Shown here piece by piece: positions 1 through 8,844 of a stretch of DNA of 25,480 nt (position 1 is its first letter; the number at the start of each line of letters is the position of its first letter). The position numbers were made by a program, and so were the translations under genes. The notes beneath the pieces are model-generated. The model made no database searches. It was not told the DNA's origin and saw nothing but the letters and a program-made list of their open reading frames with translations. The stretch is from JB111 sp052093225 (lineage in GTDB: Bacteria; Actinomycetota; Actinomycetes; Actinomycetales; Actinomycetaceae): NCBI GenBank assembly GCA_052093225.1, contig JBQDDG010000042.1:1-25480 (forward strand), in the 5' to 3' direction.

Positions 1-1194
1 CGGCCGGCCCGCTGCCGGACCGCCCGCGGGGGCGCCGCTCGCCGGCGACCCCGCCGAGCCGGGCGAGCCCGCGCCGTCGGGGGCGGCGGACGCGGAGGAC
101 CGGCGGCCCGAGCGACGCCCACCGATCCCGGGCTCCTCGCTGACCTCGCTCTCGGCGGTCTCCACCTCGGCGCGTGCGGCGCGCAGGGCCTCCTGCGGGT
201 CCTGCAGGCTCGGGGTGTCGAACGCCGTCGACGGCGGGGCGGACCGGCGGGTCTCGCCGTCGTCGGACCGGGGTGCGCGCGGCGGGCGGGGTGCCCTCGG
301 GGCGCCACCGCTCCCGCCGGCGTCGGGGCCGAACGCGCTGGCGAGGGACTGCATCGCGCCCGTCACCTCGGCCGGGATGAACCACATCTTGTTCGACTGG
401 GTCTTCGCGATCTCCGGCAGCGTCTGCAGATACTGGTAGGACAGCACCTTGTCGTCGGCGTCGGCGGAGTGGACGGCCTCGAAGACCTCGTGGATCGCGC
501 GGGACTCACCCTGCGCCTTGAGGACCGCGGCCTGCGCCAGACCCTCGGCGCGGAGGATGGAGGACTGCTTCTCACCCTCGGCCGTGAGGATCGCGGACTG
601 CTTGACACCCTCGGCCGTGAGGATCGCGGCGCGGCGGTCGCGCTCGGCGCGCATCTGCTGCTCCATCGCGCCCTGGACGGACTGGGGCGGGTCGATCGCC
701 TTGAGCTCGACGCGGTTGACGCGGATGCCCCAGCGACCCGTGGCCTCGTCGAGGACGCCGCGCAGCTGGCCGTTGATCTGGTCGCGCGAGGTGAGCGTCT
801 GCTCGAGGTCCATCGAACCGATGACGTTGCGCAGCGTGGTCACGGTGAGCTGCTCGATACCGGTGATGTAGTTGGCGATCTCGTAGACCGCGGCGCCCGG
901 CTCGGTGACCTGGAAGTAGATGACGGTGTCGATCGAGACGACGAGGTTGTCCGACGTGATCACCGGCTGCGGCGCGAAGGAGACGACCTGCTCGCGCAGG
1001 TCGACGCGTGCGCGCACCTTGTCGAAGAACGGGATGAGCACGTGGAAGCCGGCGAACATCGTGGAGTGGTACTTGCCCAGCCGCTCGACGATGAGGGCGC
1101 CCGCCTGCGGGACGATGACCACAGCCTTGCTGAGGATCACCACCACCGCGACGACGATGACGCCGAGGATGATCCACTCGGTGATGCTGTCCAA
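1..1194 (-). CDS. SPFH/Band 7 (stomatin-like, QmcA-type) membrane protein, C-terminus cut by window edge
   Basis: The frame is open for 398 codons and runs off the left edge. One N-terminal membrane segment (about residues 5-25) is followed by an SPFH domain with IVPQAGALIVERLGKY and later MEQQMRAERDRRA. A coiled region holds 11-residue AEGxKQSxIL repeats (about 190-235). A long Pro/Ala/Ser/Gly-rich tail follows. SPFH proteins form oligomeric scaffolds in membrane microdomains and usually pair with NfeD, which lies directly upstream here (51-nt gap). The start is a TTG with GGAG six bases before it; I saw no ATG or GTG start in frame upstream. The family is clear. The exact start and the full tail length are uncertain. 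Confidence 0.9.
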   Translation of the reverse strand, partial: MDSITEWIILGVIVVAVVVILSKAVVIVPQAGALIVERLGKYHSTMFAGFHVLIPFFDKVRARVDLREQVVSFAPQPVITSDNLVVSIDTVIYFQVTEPGAAVYEIANYITGIEQLTVTTLRNVIGSMDLEQTLTSRDQINGQLRGVLDEATGRWGIRVNRVELKAIDPPQSVQGAMEQQMRAERDRRAAILTAEGVKQSAILTAEGEKQSSILRAEGLAQAAVLKAQGESRAIHEVFEAVHSADADDKVLSYQYLQTLPEIAKTQSNKMWFIPAEVTGAMQSLASAFGPDAGGSGGAPRAPRPPRAPRSDDGETRRSAPPSTAFDTPSLQDPQEALRAARAEVETAESEVSEEPGIGGRRSGRRSSASAAPDGAGSPGSAGSPASGAPAGGPAAGRP

Positions 1195-1245
1195 GATGAG
1201 CTCCAGGTTCTGGGGTCGTGCGGGCCGCGTCGCGCCCCGCGGGTC

Positions 1246-1818
1246 CTAGCGGGAAGGGTGGCCCGGCGCGCCGGGCGCGTACGGGGGCGGCACGGGGCCG
1301 CCGGGGCCCGGCGGCGCCTGGCCCCAGGTCGGTGCGGACGGGGACCAGGTCTGCGACGACGGCGGCGCCGTGCCGTAGGGGTCGCCGACCACGTCGAGCG
1401 GGGCGACGACGGCGGTCGCTCCGTCGATCTCGACGACGCGCACGTCCTCGCCCTCGGGGCGGGGCAGCACGTCGACGGCGGTGCGCGCCGACCACACCTC
1501 TCCGGCGAGCTTGACGCGGCCGTCGCGGTCGGTGACCTCGCTCAGGGTCTGCGCGACCTGCCCGACCAGCCCGCGGACGTTCATCGGGGTGTCCGGCGTG
1601 GAGCGCGCGAGCATCTCCTTGACCCACGGGCGCACGACGGCGAGCAGCGCGATCGCGACGAGGGCCGCGATCAGGCCCTGCACCCAGATGGGTGCCCCGG
1701 TCAGCGCCACGAGCGCACCGGCGGTCGCGCCGCCGGCGAGCATGAGGAAGATGAGGTCGACGGTGAGCATCTCGACGATCCCGAGCACGATCGCCGTGAC
1801 CAGCCATATCCACCACAT
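1246..1818 (-). CDS. NfeD-like membrane protein
   Basis: This 190-residue protein opens with MWWIWLVTAIVLGIVEM and has three or four hydrophobic segments in the first 75 residues. A soluble part of the OB-fold type follows (GLVGQVAQTLSEVTDRDGRV, then GEVWSARTA), and the tail is Pro-rich (about 150-190). The length and order fit the short NfeD class that partners with SPFH scaffolds. The SPFH gene is immediately downstream on the same strand, so the two are probably one operon and one membrane complex. An AGGGAGGAG Shine-Dalgarno sits 8 nt before the ATG. The molecular role of the family is poorly known; protein quality control and membrane organisation have been proposed. Confidence 0.88.
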   Translation of the reverse strand: MWWIWLVTAIVLGIVEMLTVDLIFLMLAGGATAGALVALTGAPIWVQGLIAALVAIALLAVVRPWVKEMLARSTPDTPMNVRGLVGQVAQTLSEVTDRDGRVKLAGEVWSARTAVDVLPRPEGEDVRVVEIDGATAVVAPLDVVGDPYGTAPPSSQTWSPSAPTWGQAPPGPGGPVPPPYAPGAPGHPSR

Positions 1819-1846
1819 GATCTGGTCTCCTCCCTGTGGGTGACCC

Positions 1847-2650
<804 letters not shown>

Positions 2651-2656
2651 GGGGCC

Positions 2657-2662
2657 AGGGTA
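2657..2662 (-). promoter_or_regulatory. Leaderless-type -10 element of the solitary ABC ATPase gene
   Basis: The minus strand reads TACCCT, then six bases, then the ATG. The same TANNNT-N6-start geometry occurs at five other genes in this window, which strengthens the call. No clear -35 is visible. Confidence 0.5.
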
Positions 2663-2670
2663 TGTCGTGA

Positions 2671-3897
2671 CTAGGCCCGGGCGAGGACGTGGTCGTAGAC
2701 GGCGACGGTCCGCTCGGCGACGGCGGACCACGAGAAGTGGTCCTCGACCCGACGTCGGGCCGCGGCCCCCTGCTCGGCGACCCGTGCCGGGTCGGTGACC
2801 AGGCCGGTGAGCGCGCGGGCGAGGTCGACCTGGAAGGTCTCCGGGTCGGTCGGCGTGCCGGTGCCGTCCTGGACCTGGTCGATGGGGACGAGCGTGCCGG
2901 TGACGCCGTCGTCGATGACCTCCGGGATCCCGCCGGTGGCGGAGCCCACCACGGGCAGGCCGACCGCCATGGCCTCGAGGTTGACGATGCCGAGCGGCTC
3001 GTAGACCGACGGGCAGACGAAGACGTCGCAGGCGGCGAGCACGGCGACGAGCTCGGGACGCGGCAGCATCTCCTCGATCCAGATGATCCCGGAGCGCCGG
3101 GTCGCGAGCTCCGCGACGGCGCCGGAGACCTCGGCGGCGATCTCCTTGGTGTCCGGGGCGCCGGCGCACAGGACGACCTGGACCTCCTCGGGCAGGCGCT
3201 CGATCGCCCGGAGCAGGTGCGGGAGCCCCTTCTGCCGGGTGATCCGGCCGACGAACACGATCGCCGGCCGGTCCGGGTCGATGCCGAACCGCTCGCGCGC
3301 CGCGGCGATCTCGGCCTCCCCCTGCGCGCCCTCGGGCCGCTTCCACTCGTCGAGGTCGATGCCGTTGTGGACCACGTGGACCCGCTCGGGGTCGACGCCC
3401 GGGTAGGAGCGCAGGATGTCCTCGCGCATCCCGCCGGAGACGGCGATGACGCCGGCGGCCCCCTCGTAGGCGGTCCCCTCGGCCCAGCTGGACAGCGCGT
3501 AGCCGCCGCCGAGCTGCTCGGCCTTCCACGGACGCATCGGCTCGAGCGAGTGCGCTGACAGGACGTGCGGGACACCGTGCAGGAGCCCGCCCAGGTGGCC
3601 GGCGAGGTTCGCGTACCAGGTGTGGGAGTGGACGAGGTCGGTGCCGGCGAGCCGGTCGGCGACCTGGAGGTCCACGCCGAACGTGCGCAGCGCGGCGTTG
3701 GCACCCTCCAGCTGCGGCACCTCGGAGTAGCCGCTGACGGGGACACCACCGGGGCCGTCGGTCTCGCGCGGGCCGTCGAAGGCGTGCACCCGGACGTCGA
3801 TGCTGCGGCGGAGCACGCGGGCGAGCTCGGCGACGTGCACGCCGGCTCCGCCGTACACGTGCGGCGGGTACTCACGGGTGACCAGGTCGACTCTCAC
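2671..3897 (-). CDS. glgA: GT4-family glycogen synthase / alpha-maltose-1-phosphate synthase (GlgA/GlgM)
   Basis: The 408-residue glycosyltransferase starts RVDLVTREYPPHVYGGAGVHVAEL. It carries the GT-B features of the actinobacterial glycogen synthase family: a GGAG loop near residue 17, VFVGRITRQKGLPHL, and an E-x7-E motif (CPSVYEPLGIVNLEA, about 300-308). The mycobacterial relative Rv1212c was renamed GlgM because it makes maltose-1-phosphate from ADP-glucose and glucose-1-phosphate; the same reaction is likely here but is not proven by sequence. It lies divergent to glgC, which supplies ADP-glucose. The GTG start follows a GAGGAGG ribosome binding site; no ATG start lies nearby in frame. 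Confidence 0.93.
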   Translation of the reverse strand: MRVDLVTREYPPHVYGGAGVHVAELARVLRRSIDVRVHAFDGPRETDGPGGVPVSGYSEVPQLEGANAALRTFGVDLQVADRLAGTDLVHSHTWYANLAGHLGGLLHGVPHVLSAHSLEPMRPWKAEQLGGGYALSSWAEGTAYEGAAGVIAVSGGMREDILRSYPGVDPERVHVVHNGIDLDEWKRPEGAQGEAEIAAARERFGIDPDRPAIVFVGRITRQKGLPHLLRAIERLPEEVQVVLCAGAPDTKEIAAEVSGAVAELATRRSGIIWIEEMLPRPELVAVLAACDVFVCPSVYEPLGIVNLEAMAVGLPVVGSATGGIPEVIDDGVTGTLVPIDQVQDGTGTPTDPETFQVDLARALTGLVTDPARVAEQGAAARRRVEDHFSWSAVAERTVAVYDHVLARA

Positions 3898-3941
3898 GGC
3901 ATGCCTCCTCGGCGCGGCACGCGCGGGCAGCGCGCGGCACC

Positions 3942-3970
3942 ACTCTGCCGACAAGCGACCGCCTCGGCAA
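3942..3970 (-). promoter_or_regulatory. Candidate promoter of glgA/glgM
   Basis: On the minus strand TTGCCG (3965-3970) is followed after exactly 17 nt by CAGAGT (3942-3947). The hexamers resemble the TTGCCT/CATACT pair in front of sufR. The resulting leader would be about 40 nt. The -10 is weak, so confidence is low. Confidence 0.35.
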
Positions 3971-3989
3971 TCCTGACCGCGTCCCGACG

Positions 3990-4007
3990 CCGGTACCCGG
4001 GTACCGG
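3990..4007. promoter_or_regulatory. 18-bp perfect palindrome between glgA and glgC
   Basis: CCGGTACCCGGGTACCGG is identical to its own reverse complement. It sits near the middle of the 195-nt divergent intergenic region, about 20 bp upstream of the candidate glgA -35 and about 73 bp before the glgC -10. This is the expected place for a shared operator. The binding protein is unknown. Confidence 0.55.
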
Positions 4008-4080
4008 TCCCGGCCCCCGCGGGTCCCCCGCCGCACCGATCCGCCCGCCGGACGGCGTGCCGCGGATCACAGATCGGGCC

Positions 4081-4086
4081 TAGTCT
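4081..4086 (+). promoter_or_regulatory. Leaderless-type -10 element of glgC
   Basis: TAGTCT lies six bases before the glgC ATG, and no Shine-Dalgarno is present in between. GTGCCG at 4057-4062 (18-nt spacer) is a weak -35 candidate. Confidence 0.6.
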
Positions 4087-4092
4087 GGGCAC

Positions 4093-5334
4093 ATGGCATC
4101 CCCACGCGTGCTCGCGATCATCCTGGCCGGTGGCGAGGGTAAGCGGCTCATGCCGCTCACCGCGGACCGCGCGAAGCCTGCCGTCCCCTTCGGGGGCACC
4201 TACCGGCTCATCGACTTCGCGCTGTCGAACATCGTCAACTCCGGGTACCTCAAGGTCGTGGTGCTCACCCAGTACAAGTCCCACTCCCTCGACCGGCACA
4301 TCACCCAGACCTGGCGCATGTCCAACCTGCTCGGGAACTACGTGGCACCGGTGCCCGCCCAGCAGCGCAAGGGCAAGAACTGGTTCCTGGGCTCGGCGGA
4401 CGCGATCTACCAGTCGCTCAACCTCATCGACGACGAGCGGGCGGACATCGTGGTGGTCGTCGGCGCCGACAACATCTACCGCATGGACTTCTCCCAGATG
4501 GTCGACCAGCACGTGGCCTCCGGGCTGCCGCTGACCGTCGCCGGCATCCGTCAGCCGCTGTCCCTGTCCGACCAGTTCGGCGTCATCCAGGCCTCGACGG
4601 AGGACCCGGGACGCATCGAGAGCTTCCTCGAGAAGCCGAAGGACGCCGCCGGGCTGCCGGACTCCCCCGGCGAGATCCTCGCGTCGATGGGCAACTACGT
4701 GATGGACGCGGACGCGCTGCGGGAGGCCGTCAACTCGGACGCCGAGGACGAGAGCTCGAACCACGACATGGGCGGGGACATCGTGCCGCGGTTCGTGCGC
4801 GAGGGCCGCGCGGGCCTGTACGACTTCACGTTCAACGAGGTGCCCGGCGAGAGCGCCCGGGCCAGCGCGTACTGGCGCGACGTCGGGACCGTCGACGCGT
4901 TCTACGACGCCAACATGGACCTCATCTCCGTCGTGCCGGAGTTCAGCCTCTACAACGACCGCTGGCCCCTGCACACCGGCTACGTCGGGCTGGCGCCGGC
5001 GAAGTTCGTCTACGGCCACCAGGAGCGGCTCGGCCACGCGCTCGACTCGATCATCTCCCCCGGCGTCATCATCTCCGGCGGCGAGGTCGTCGGCTCCGTC
5101 CTCTCCCCGCACGTGCGGGTCAACTCGTGGTCCTCCGTCCGCGACTCCGTGCTCTTCGACGGCGTCCAGGTCGGCCGGAACGCGACGGTCGCCCGCGCGA
5201 TCCTCGACAAGAACGTCGTCGTCGAGGAGGGCGCCACCATCGGGGTCGACAAGGACCAGGACCGTGCGCGCGGCTTCACGGTCACCGAGGGCGGCATCAC
5301 CGTGGTGCCCAAGGGCAAGATGGTCAGCAGGTGA
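4093..5334 (+). CDS. glgC: Glucose-1-phosphate adenylyltransferase (ADP-glucose pyrophosphorylase)
   Basis: The 413-residue enzyme makes ADP-glucose from ATP and glucose-1-phosphate, the committed step of bacterial glycogen synthesis. The nucleotidyltransferase signature is at the N-terminus: AIILAGGEGKRLMPLT followed by RAKPAVPFGG (about residues 8-37). Family landmarks include GSADAIYQSLNLI, VVVGADNIYRMDF and YWRDVGTVDAFYDANMDL. A left-handed beta-helix end contains VVGSVLSPHVRV and ILDKNVVVEEGATIG. Length is normal for the family. The ATG is supported by the -10 element 6 nt upstream. Its TGA overlaps the GTG of serB (GTGA), so the two genes are probably translationally coupled. Confidence 0.97.
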   Translation: MASPRVLAIILAGGEGKRLMPLTADRAKPAVPFGGTYRLIDFALSNIVNSGYLKVVVLTQYKSHSLDRHITQTWRMSNLLGNYVAPVPAQQRKGKNWFLGSADAIYQSLNLIDDERADIVVVVGADNIYRMDFSQMVDQHVASGLPLTVAGIRQPLSLSDQFGVIQASTEDPGRIESFLEKPKDAAGLPDSPGEILASMGNYVMDADALREAVNSDAEDESSNHDMGGDIVPRFVREGRAGLYDFTFNEVPGESARASAYWRDVGTVDAFYDANMDLISVVPEFSLYNDRWPLHTGYVGLAPAKFVYGHQERLGHALDSIISPGVIISGGEVVGSVLSPHVRVNSWSSVRDSVLFDGVQVGRNATVARAILDKNVVVEEGATIGVDKDQDRARGFTVTEGGITVVPKGKMVSR

Positions 5335-6573
5335 CCGCGGGCGCACCGGCGCCGAGCGGTCTGCGCCCCGAGCCCGCCGTCCCGGCCGGGCCGGGTACCG
5401 CCCTGCGCGTCACGCTCGTCTCGCCGCGACCCGTGCCAGGTTCCCTCGTGGCGCACGTCGGCGACCTGCTCGAGAGCCGCGGCGTCGAGGTGCTGGCGGC
5501 GCACGGCACGCTCGGCCCGCTGCGGACGGTCGGCTGGGCGTTGCGGCTGCCCGGCNNNNNNNNNNNNNNNNNNNNNNNNNNNNNNNNNNNNNNNNNNNNN
5601 NNNNNNNNNNNNNNNNNNNNNNNNNNNNNNNNNNNNNNNNNNNNNNNNNNNNNNNGCTCCCGGCGCTCCCGGCGCTCCCGGCGCTCCCGGCGCTCCCGGC
5701 GCTCCCGGCGCTCCCGGCGACGAGGATGCCGGCCTCACGCGGACGGCGCTGGCACTGCGCGACGAGGTCCGTGGACCGGCGACGGCCCTCGGCGTCGACG
5801 TCGCGGTCACCACCGGCGCCATGGCCGAGCTCGGGCCGGGGCTCGTCGTCACCGACGTGGACTCCACCCTGCTCACCGGTGAGGTCATCGAGCTCGTCGC
5901 CGCCCATGCCGGCGTCGAGGCCGAGGTGGCCGAGGTGACGGAGCGCGCGATGCGCGGCGAGCTCGACTTCACCGCGTCGCTCGAGGCTCGGGTCGCACTG
6001 CTGGCCGGCCTCGACGCCGACGGCGTCCTCGCCCGCGTCCGGACGGCGGTCGAGCTCTCCCCCGGCGCGCGCGAGATGTTCCTGCGCGCCCGGGACGCCG
6101 GCGTCGCCACGGGAGTCGTCTCGGGCGGCTTCCTCGAGGTCGTCGGGCCGACCGTCGAGCCGCTGGGCACTCGGTTCGTCGCGGCCAACCGGTTCGAGGT
6201 GGCGGGCGACGGCACGCTCACCGGAGCCACCGTCGGCCCGGTCGTCGACCGGCAGGCGAAGGCGGAGCACGTGCGGGCCTGGTGCGCCGAGCTCGGCATC
6301 GGCCCGGACCGCGTCCTCGCCGTCGGGGACGGGGCCAACGACCTCGACATGCTCGACCTCGCCGGGCTCGGCGTCGCCTACGGCGGCCGCGCCGTCGTCG
6401 TCGAGCAGGCGGCCGCGTTCATCACCGGCGACCGCCTCGACACCGCGCTCGCGCTCACCGGCGTCACCGACGTCGAGGCGACGACCAGCACCCCGGGGCC
6501 TGCCGACGACGCAGGGGCGGGCGACGACGCAGGGTCGGGCGACGACGCGGGGCCGGCCGGCGCCACCGGCTAG
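5331..6573 (+). CDS. serB: Phosphoserine phosphatase with APG-repeat linker, interrupted by an assembly gap
   Basis: Before the gap, 75 codons encode a leader and an ACT-like fold (ALRVTLVSPRPVPGSLVAHV, then GWALRLPG). After the gap come at least seven Ala-Pro-Gly triplets and a complete HAD phosphatase: DxDxT in VTDVDSTLLTGE, the Ser motif in GVVSGGF, the Lys in RQAKAEH and GDGANDLDML. SerB releases serine from phosphoserine. Both flanks end on codon boundaries, so the true missing length should be a multiple of three, which the 100-N placeholder is not. The tail holds three DDAG-x-G repeats. The GTG start overlaps the glgC stop. The HAD part is certain; the joined reading is inferred. Confidence 0.85.
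5556..5655. other. Assembly gap (100 N placeholder) inside serB
   Basis: Exactly 100 N mark a gap of unknown size. It abuts a 9-bp tandem repeat on the right, and the left flank ends in a near-copy of that unit (CTGCCCGGC), so the repeat probably caused the break. Confidence 0.95.
5656..5718 (+). repeat. 9-bp tandem repeat GCTCCCGGC, at least 7 copies
   Basis: Seven perfect copies encode (Ala-Pro-Gly)7 in the linker between the ACT-like and HAD domains of serB. The array continues into the gap, so the copy number is unknown. Confidence 0.95.
6505..6558 (+). repeat. 18-bp tandem repeat, 3 copies, at the serB 3' end
   Basis: The unit GACGACGCAGGGGCGGGC recurs three times with a few substitutions and encodes DDAGAG, DDAGSG and DDAGPA. 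It forms an acidic, flexible C-terminal tail outside the catalytic domain. Confidence 0.85.
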
Positions 6574-6655
6574 GTCCGGGCCGACCGCTCGCGAGGTGGA
6601 CCTCCGGCCAGGACCGGGACCTCCGACCTGGCACGCGCACCCCGCCTGCGGCAGG

Positions 6656-6683
6656 CTGAAGAGACACACCTGAAGAGACACAC
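6656..6683 (+). repeat. 14-bp perfect direct repeat upstream of the Tm-1-like pair
   Basis: CTGAAGAGACACAC occurs twice head to tail and ends about 9 nt before the GAAGGAG ribosome binding site. It could be an operator or a recent duplication in the leader. I saw no clear -10 element in the 133-nt gap after serB. Confidence 0.7.
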
Positions 6684-6706
6684 CCGACCACGCGAAGGAG
6701 CACGTC

Positions 6707-7939
6707 ATGGCCACAGTCGTCCTCGTGGGAACGCTGGACACGAAGCCCGACGAGCACACCTGGCTGCGCGACCGGCTGCAGGAGCTCGGCGTGGGCACGA
6801 CCGTCGTGGACGTGGGTACGTTCTCCGACGGCGCCGGGATCGCGGACATCGGCGCCGCGGAGGTCGCGGCCGCCGGCGGCGCCGACCTCGACGCCCTGCG
6901 CGACGGCGACGACCGGGGCGCCGCGATGACCGCGCTGGCCGACGGCGCCGCCGCCGTCGTCGCCCGCCTCCTCGCCGCCGGCGACCTGCACGGCGTCCTC
7001 GGCATCGGCGGCTCGGGCGGCTCGTCCGTCGCCTCCCACGCGATGCAGGCGCTCCCCGTCGGGGTGCCGAAGCTCCTCGTGACGACGATGGCCGCCGGTG
7101 ACGTCAGCCCCTACGTCGGCGCGACGGACGTGACGGTCATGCCGTCGGTCGTCGACGTCGCCGGGATCAACCGGATCTCGCGGGAGATCATGGCCAACGC
7201 CGCGGCCGCGATCGCCGCCATGGCGCTCGGGTACGAGGAGCGTGCAGCGACGCCCGGCACCGGCGACGAGGCACCGCTGGTCGGCGCCACGATGTTCGGG
7301 CTCACCACACCGGCGGTCGACGAGGCCCGGGAGAGGCTGACCGAGCTCGGCTACGAGGTGCTCGTGTTCCACGCGACGGGGGCCGGCGGGCGCGCGATGG
7401 AGACCCTCGTGCGCGACGGCTTCCTCGACGGGGTCCTCGACCTCACCACCACCGAGCTCGTCGACGACCTCCTCGGCGGCGTGCTCTCGGCGGGGCCCGA
7501 CCGGCTCCAGGCCGCCGCTGCGGCGGGCCTCCCGCAGGTCGTCAGCGTCGGCGCGCTCGACATGTGCAACTTCGGTCCCGCCGCGTCGGTGCCCGAGCGC
7601 TACGCGGGCCGCAACCTCGTCGTCCACAACCCCACGGTCACGCTCATGCGCACGACGCCCGAGGAGATGGCCGAGCTCGGCCGGCGCATCGGCGCCGCGC
7701 TGTCCGCCGCCCGGGGGCCGGTCGAGCTCCACCTGCCGCTGCGGGGCGTGTCCGGGATCGACATCGAGGGCGCGCCGTTCCACGACCCCGCCGCCGACGC
7801 CGCCCTCTTCACGGCGCTCCGCGAGTCGCTGGACGCGAGCGACGTGGTGCTGCGCGAGGCCGACCTCGCCATCAACGATCCCGGTTTCGGCCACGCGGCG
7901 GCCGACGCCCTCGACGCCCTCGTCCGCGCGACTCGCTGA
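6707..7939 (+). CDS. UPF0261 / Tm-1-like ATP-binding domain protein
   Basis: The 410-residue protein starts MATVVLVGTLDTKPDE. It has the UPF0261 core: GIGGSGGSSVASHAMQALP, then LLVTTMAAGDVSPYVGATD and VVDVAGINRISREIMANAA. The C-terminal half repeats a Rossmann-like pattern (VGATMFGLTTPAVDEAR, VFHATGAGGRAME, HNPTVTLMRTTPEEM). It is homologous to the N-terminal domain of the tomato antiviral protein Tm-1. The bacterial substrate is unknown. The gene has a GAAGGAG ribosome binding site and is followed after 28 nt by a gene for the other Tm-1 half, so the two products probably act together. Confidence 0.9.
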   Translation: MATVVLVGTLDTKPDEHTWLRDRLQELGVGTTVVDVGTFSDGAGIADIGAAEVAAAGGADLDALRDGDDRGAAMTALADGAAAVVARLLAAGDLHGVLGIGGSGGSSVASHAMQALPVGVPKLLVTTMAAGDVSPYVGATDVTVMPSVVDVAGINRISREIMANAAAAIAAMALGYEERAATPGTGDEAPLVGATMFGLTTPAVDEARERLTELGYEVLVFHATGAGGRAMETLVRDGFLDGVLDLTTTELVDDLLGGVLSAGPDRLQAAAAAGLPQVVSVGALDMCNFGPAASVPERYAGRNLVVHNPTVTLMRTTPEEMAELGRRIGAALSAARGPVELHLPLRGVSGIDIEGAPFHDPAADAALFTALRESLDASDVVLREADLAINDPGFGHAAADALDALVRATR

Positions 7940-7967
7940 CCCGCACACCTACCGAAGGAGCACCCAC

Positions 7968-8789
7968 ATGAAGCGCCAGGACGCACTCGACCGCCTCCGC
8001 GCCACCATCGACTCAGGACGACCCGTCATCGGTGGCGGCGCGGGCACCGGGCTGTCGGCGAAGTCCGCCGAGGCCGGCGGGATCGACCTCATCATCATCT
8101 ACAACTCGGGGCGCTACCGGATGGCCGGCCGCGGCTCGCTCGCCGGGCTCATGGCTTACGGGGACGCGAACGCGATCGTCATGGACATGGCGCGCGAGGT
8201 GCTGCCCGTCGTCAAGGACACCCCGGTCCTCGCCGGCGTCAACGGCACCGACCCGTTCCGCCTCATGGGCCCGTTCCTCGACGACGTGGCCCGCGCCGGG
8301 TTCACCGGCGTGCAGAACTTCCCCACCGTGGGCCTCATCGACGGCGTCTTCCGGCAGAACCTCGAGGAGACGGGCATGGGCTACGGCCTCGAGGTGGACA
8401 TGGTGGCCGCCGCCCGCGAGCGCGACCTGCTCACCACGCCCTACGTGTTCGACGCCGAGCAGGCGGCGGACATGGCGCGGGCCGGCGCGGACGTGCTCGT
8501 CCCTCACATGGGGCTGACGACGAAGGGCTCGATCGGCGCGACGACGGCGCTCAGCCTTGAGGAGTGCGCGACCCGGGTGCAGAAGATGCACGACGCCGCG
8601 AAGGACGTCAACCCCGACATCCTCGTGCTGTGCCACGGCGGCCCGATCGCCGAGCCGGAGGACGCCCAGTACATCCTCGACCACACCGAGGGGGTCGTCG
8701 GGTTCTTCGGCGCGTCGTCGATCGAGCGCCTGCCCACCGAGGTGGCCATCCGGCGTCAGACCGAGGACTTCAAGAACCTCACGTTCTGA
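7968..8789 (+). CDS. Phosphoenolpyruvate hydrolase-family TIM-barrel protein
   Basis: The 273-residue protein has an alpha/beta barrel pattern typical of the PEP-hydrolase/TIM-barrel signal-transduction family (PF09370). Examples are IGGGAGTGLSAKSAEAGGID, IIYNSGRYRMAGRGSLAGLM, GVNGTDPFRLM, GVQNFPTVGLIDG, VPHMGLTTKGSIGA and LCHGGPIAEPEDA. The same fold is the C-terminal half of tomato Tm-1. Its ribosome binding site (GAAGGAGCAC) is the same ten bases as that of the upstream UPF0261 gene, consistent with balanced expression in one operon. The reaction has not been settled; a breakdown or isomerising step on a small carbonyl compound is only a guess. Confidence 0.88.
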   Translation: MKRQDALDRLRATIDSGRPVIGGGAGTGLSAKSAEAGGIDLIIIYNSGRYRMAGRGSLAGLMAYGDANAIVMDMAREVLPVVKDTPVLAGVNGTDPFRLMGPFLDDVARAGFTGVQNFPTVGLIDGVFRQNLEETGMGYGLEVDMVAAARERDLLTTPYVFDAEQAADMARAGADVLVPHMGLTTKGSIGATTALSLEECATRVQKMHDAAKDVNPDILVLCHGGPIAEPEDAQYILDHTEGVVGFFGASSIERLPTEVAIRRQTEDFKNLTF

Positions 8790-8796
8790 GCGGTGC

Positions 8797-8822
8797 GGCG
8801 TGCCGGGCGGGCCCGGCACGCC
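8797..8822. terminator. Bidirectional hairpin terminator
   Basis: Perfect 12-bp arms (GGCGTGCCGGGC and GCCCGGCACGCC) flank two bases. The hairpin starts 7 nt after the TIM-barrel stop and ends 22 nt before the sixA stop on the other strand, so it can serve both convergent transcripts. No U-tract is present. Confidence 0.75.
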
Positions 8823-8844
8823 GACCGGACCGCGCGGGGCAGTG

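Noticed and set aside
5656..5718. 9-bp tandem array considered as a CRISPR-like or intergenic satellite.
   Set aside because: There are no spacers, the unit is 9 bp, and it is in frame inside serB.
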